Below, in pieces: positions 5,316-5,875 of a stretch of DNA of 5,875 nt (position 1 is the first letter of the stretch; each line of letters opens with the position of its first letter). This DNA comes from Campylobacterales bacterium. GTDB taxonomy: Bacteria; Campylobacterota; Campylobacteria; Campylobacterales; JACAEZ01. The notes below the pieces were generated by a model. It made no database searches, was not told the DNA's origin, and was given only the letters and a program-made list of their open reading frames with translations. Where the stretch lies: assembly GCA_013388565.1 (NCBI GenBank), contig JACAEZ010000077.1:1-5875 (forward strand). Direction: 5' to 3'. Made by a program: the position numbers and the translations under genes.

Positions 5316-5570
5316 ATTTTACTGCAAATTCACCCAAAAACCATCACCAGCATTTATAGTATTTAGTGTATTTATACCAGCATTTGATATTTTTGTTGCT
5401 AGTGTACTATTTGGACCATATGCACTCCATGAAGTGCCACTCCATTTCCATATTGTTACTATGTTTGATTTTAAAGCGGTTAATTCATTTACTGTTACAC
5501 TCTCACCAGTGCCAAGTAAATGCCAACCAGTTGTAGCTGTTGTAAATTTAGATAGTGTTTTTATGTTGTA
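5316..5570 (-). repeat. Direct repeat, copy 2 (C-terminal module)
   Basis: The partner of 3631-3885, same orientation, constant offset 1685 bp. It encodes module 2 of the gene at 5319-5875. Confidence 0.9.
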
Positions 5571-5875
5571 GCTATTTCCACTAAATGTTACATTTTGATT
5601 TTGTGTTGTATTTAGCCAATATCCATCTCCTGTTGTTATGCTACTTAAAGCACTTATTCCAGCATTTGCTATTTTTTGACTCAAAGAAGCATTTGGACTG
5701 TAAGCATTCCATGAAGTGCCTGTCCATTTCCACATTGTTACTATGTTTGTGTATTTGCTGTTAAATTCTGTTTGATTTAGTGTTGTATCTATTGGTAGTG
5801 ATAGTAAGTTCCAGCCGTTTATTATTGTTTGGGTTGTTGTGTTTGTTTGAGATGAACTACTACTAACACTTGAAG
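5319..5875 (-). CDS. Surface/secreted protein with two tandem GW/GDG(F/Y)W modules, C-terminal part (runs off right edge)
   Basis: The open frame continues to the window edge, so the last 184 residues are seen and the N-terminus is missing. From the visible start there is a Ser/Thr-rich linker (1-16, mostly S then NTTTQT). Module 1 follows (~20-88: GWNLLSLPID, WKWTGTSWNAYSPN, GDGYWLN), then an inter-module segment (NTTQNQNVTFSGNSYNIK), then module 2 (~116-184: GWHLLGTGE, WKWSGTSWSAY, GDGFWVNLQ) ending at the stop. The pattern GWxL ... VW-x-W/Y-x-GxxW-xxY ... GxGYW recurs at the C-termini of many exported bacterial proteins, often after low-complexity linkers; I know of no catalytic role. Module 2 is 73/83 identical over its segment to the detached module at 3634-3885, so the two genes are paralogues. 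The ATG at 5733-5735 lies within module 1 and is not a start. Confidence 0.8.
   Translation of the reverse strand, partial: SSVSSSSSQTNTTTQTIINGWNLLSLPIDTTLNQTEFNSKYTNIVTMWKWTGTSWNAYSPNASLSQKIANAGISALSSITTGDGYWLNTTQNQNVTFSGNSYNIKTLSKFTTATTGWHLLGTGESVTVNELTALKSNIVTIWKWSGTSWSAYGPNSTLATKISNAGINTLNTINAGDGFWVNLQ

Larger units (their letters stand above)
4929..5318. other. 390-bp gene-free region between the XRE gene and the second surface-protein gene
   Basis: No open reading frame here has a credible start. From left to right it holds the weak XRE terminator, about 50 bp with nothing I can name (4953-5004), the promoter, small RNA and strong terminator (5005-5124), then a T-rich stretch. Next are a G-rich tract (5141-5169), the palindromic possible minus-strand terminator and a run of hairpins up to 5305. 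For non-coding DNA of this AT content it is unusually rich in structure. Confidence 0.7.

Noticed and set aside
5319..5735. A 138-residue gene starting at the ATG at 5735
   Set aside because: The frame is open to the window edge and the ATG falls inside a module (NIVTM-WKW), so it is an internal Met.
3606..5875. Insertion sequence or transposon bounded by the direct repeats
   Set aside because: The repeats are coding modules in the same frame and orientation; there is no transposase and no terminal inverted repeats.
1..5875. tRNA, rRNA or CRISPR array
   Set aside because: No tRNA cloverleaf, rRNA signature or regularly spaced short repeats were seen on reading both strands.

Overview
The window looks like an AT-rich member of the Campylobacterota (the former Epsilonproteobacteria), perhaps a Sulfurimonas/Sulfuricurvum/Arcobacter-type organism. 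The grounds are the low GC content, a short 425-residue RpoN with a compact acidic region, the order tsaE-lptB-rpoN (known to me from Campylobacter and Helicobacter), and the codon usage. The genus is inference; no search was run.

Left part (1-3605, all on the minus strand, read right to left): trpD (tryptophan biosynthesis), tsaE (t6A tRNA modification ATPase), lptB (LPS transport ATPase), rpoN (sigma-54), then the N-terminal 71 codons of a SUI1/YciH-like translation factor that runs off the left edge. The genes are packed as one transcription unit. trpD/tsaE and lptB/rpoN overlap by ATGA, tsaE/lptB overlap by 8 bp, and the ribosome binding site of the SUI1-like gene overlaps the rpoN stop codon. 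It is an ordinary housekeeping operon, but no terminator separates it from the accessory gene upstream.

Right part (3606-5875, accessory): two minus-strand genes for exported, probably surface or secreted proteins carry near-identical C-terminal modules (GW-L-L ... WKW-GTSW ... GDG-F/Y-W). The first (4560 leftward) encodes a signal peptide, a PPC (bacterial pre-peptidase C-terminal) domain and a Cys/Ser-rich tail. An in-frame TAA at 3886-3888 stops it exactly before its module, which stays open and conserved for another 83 codons. The second (5319-5875) has two tandem modules and runs off the right edge.

Between them lies a small divergent XRE-type helix-turn-helix regulator (4674-4928, plus strand). 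Its intergenic region holds two 24-bp palindromes, 20/24 identical and exactly 50 bp apart, which look like paired operators covering both promoters. After the regulator comes a gene-free stretch (4929-5318). It holds a weak terminator, a good sigma-70-like promoter, an apparent ~85-nt small RNA ending in a strong intrinsic terminator, a G-rich tract and a run of inverted repeats.

Most worth following up: the regulator/twin-operator/PPC switch, the orphan small RNA, and the nonsense-split surface protein flanked by an in-register direct repeat (offset 1685 bp) that could recombine.
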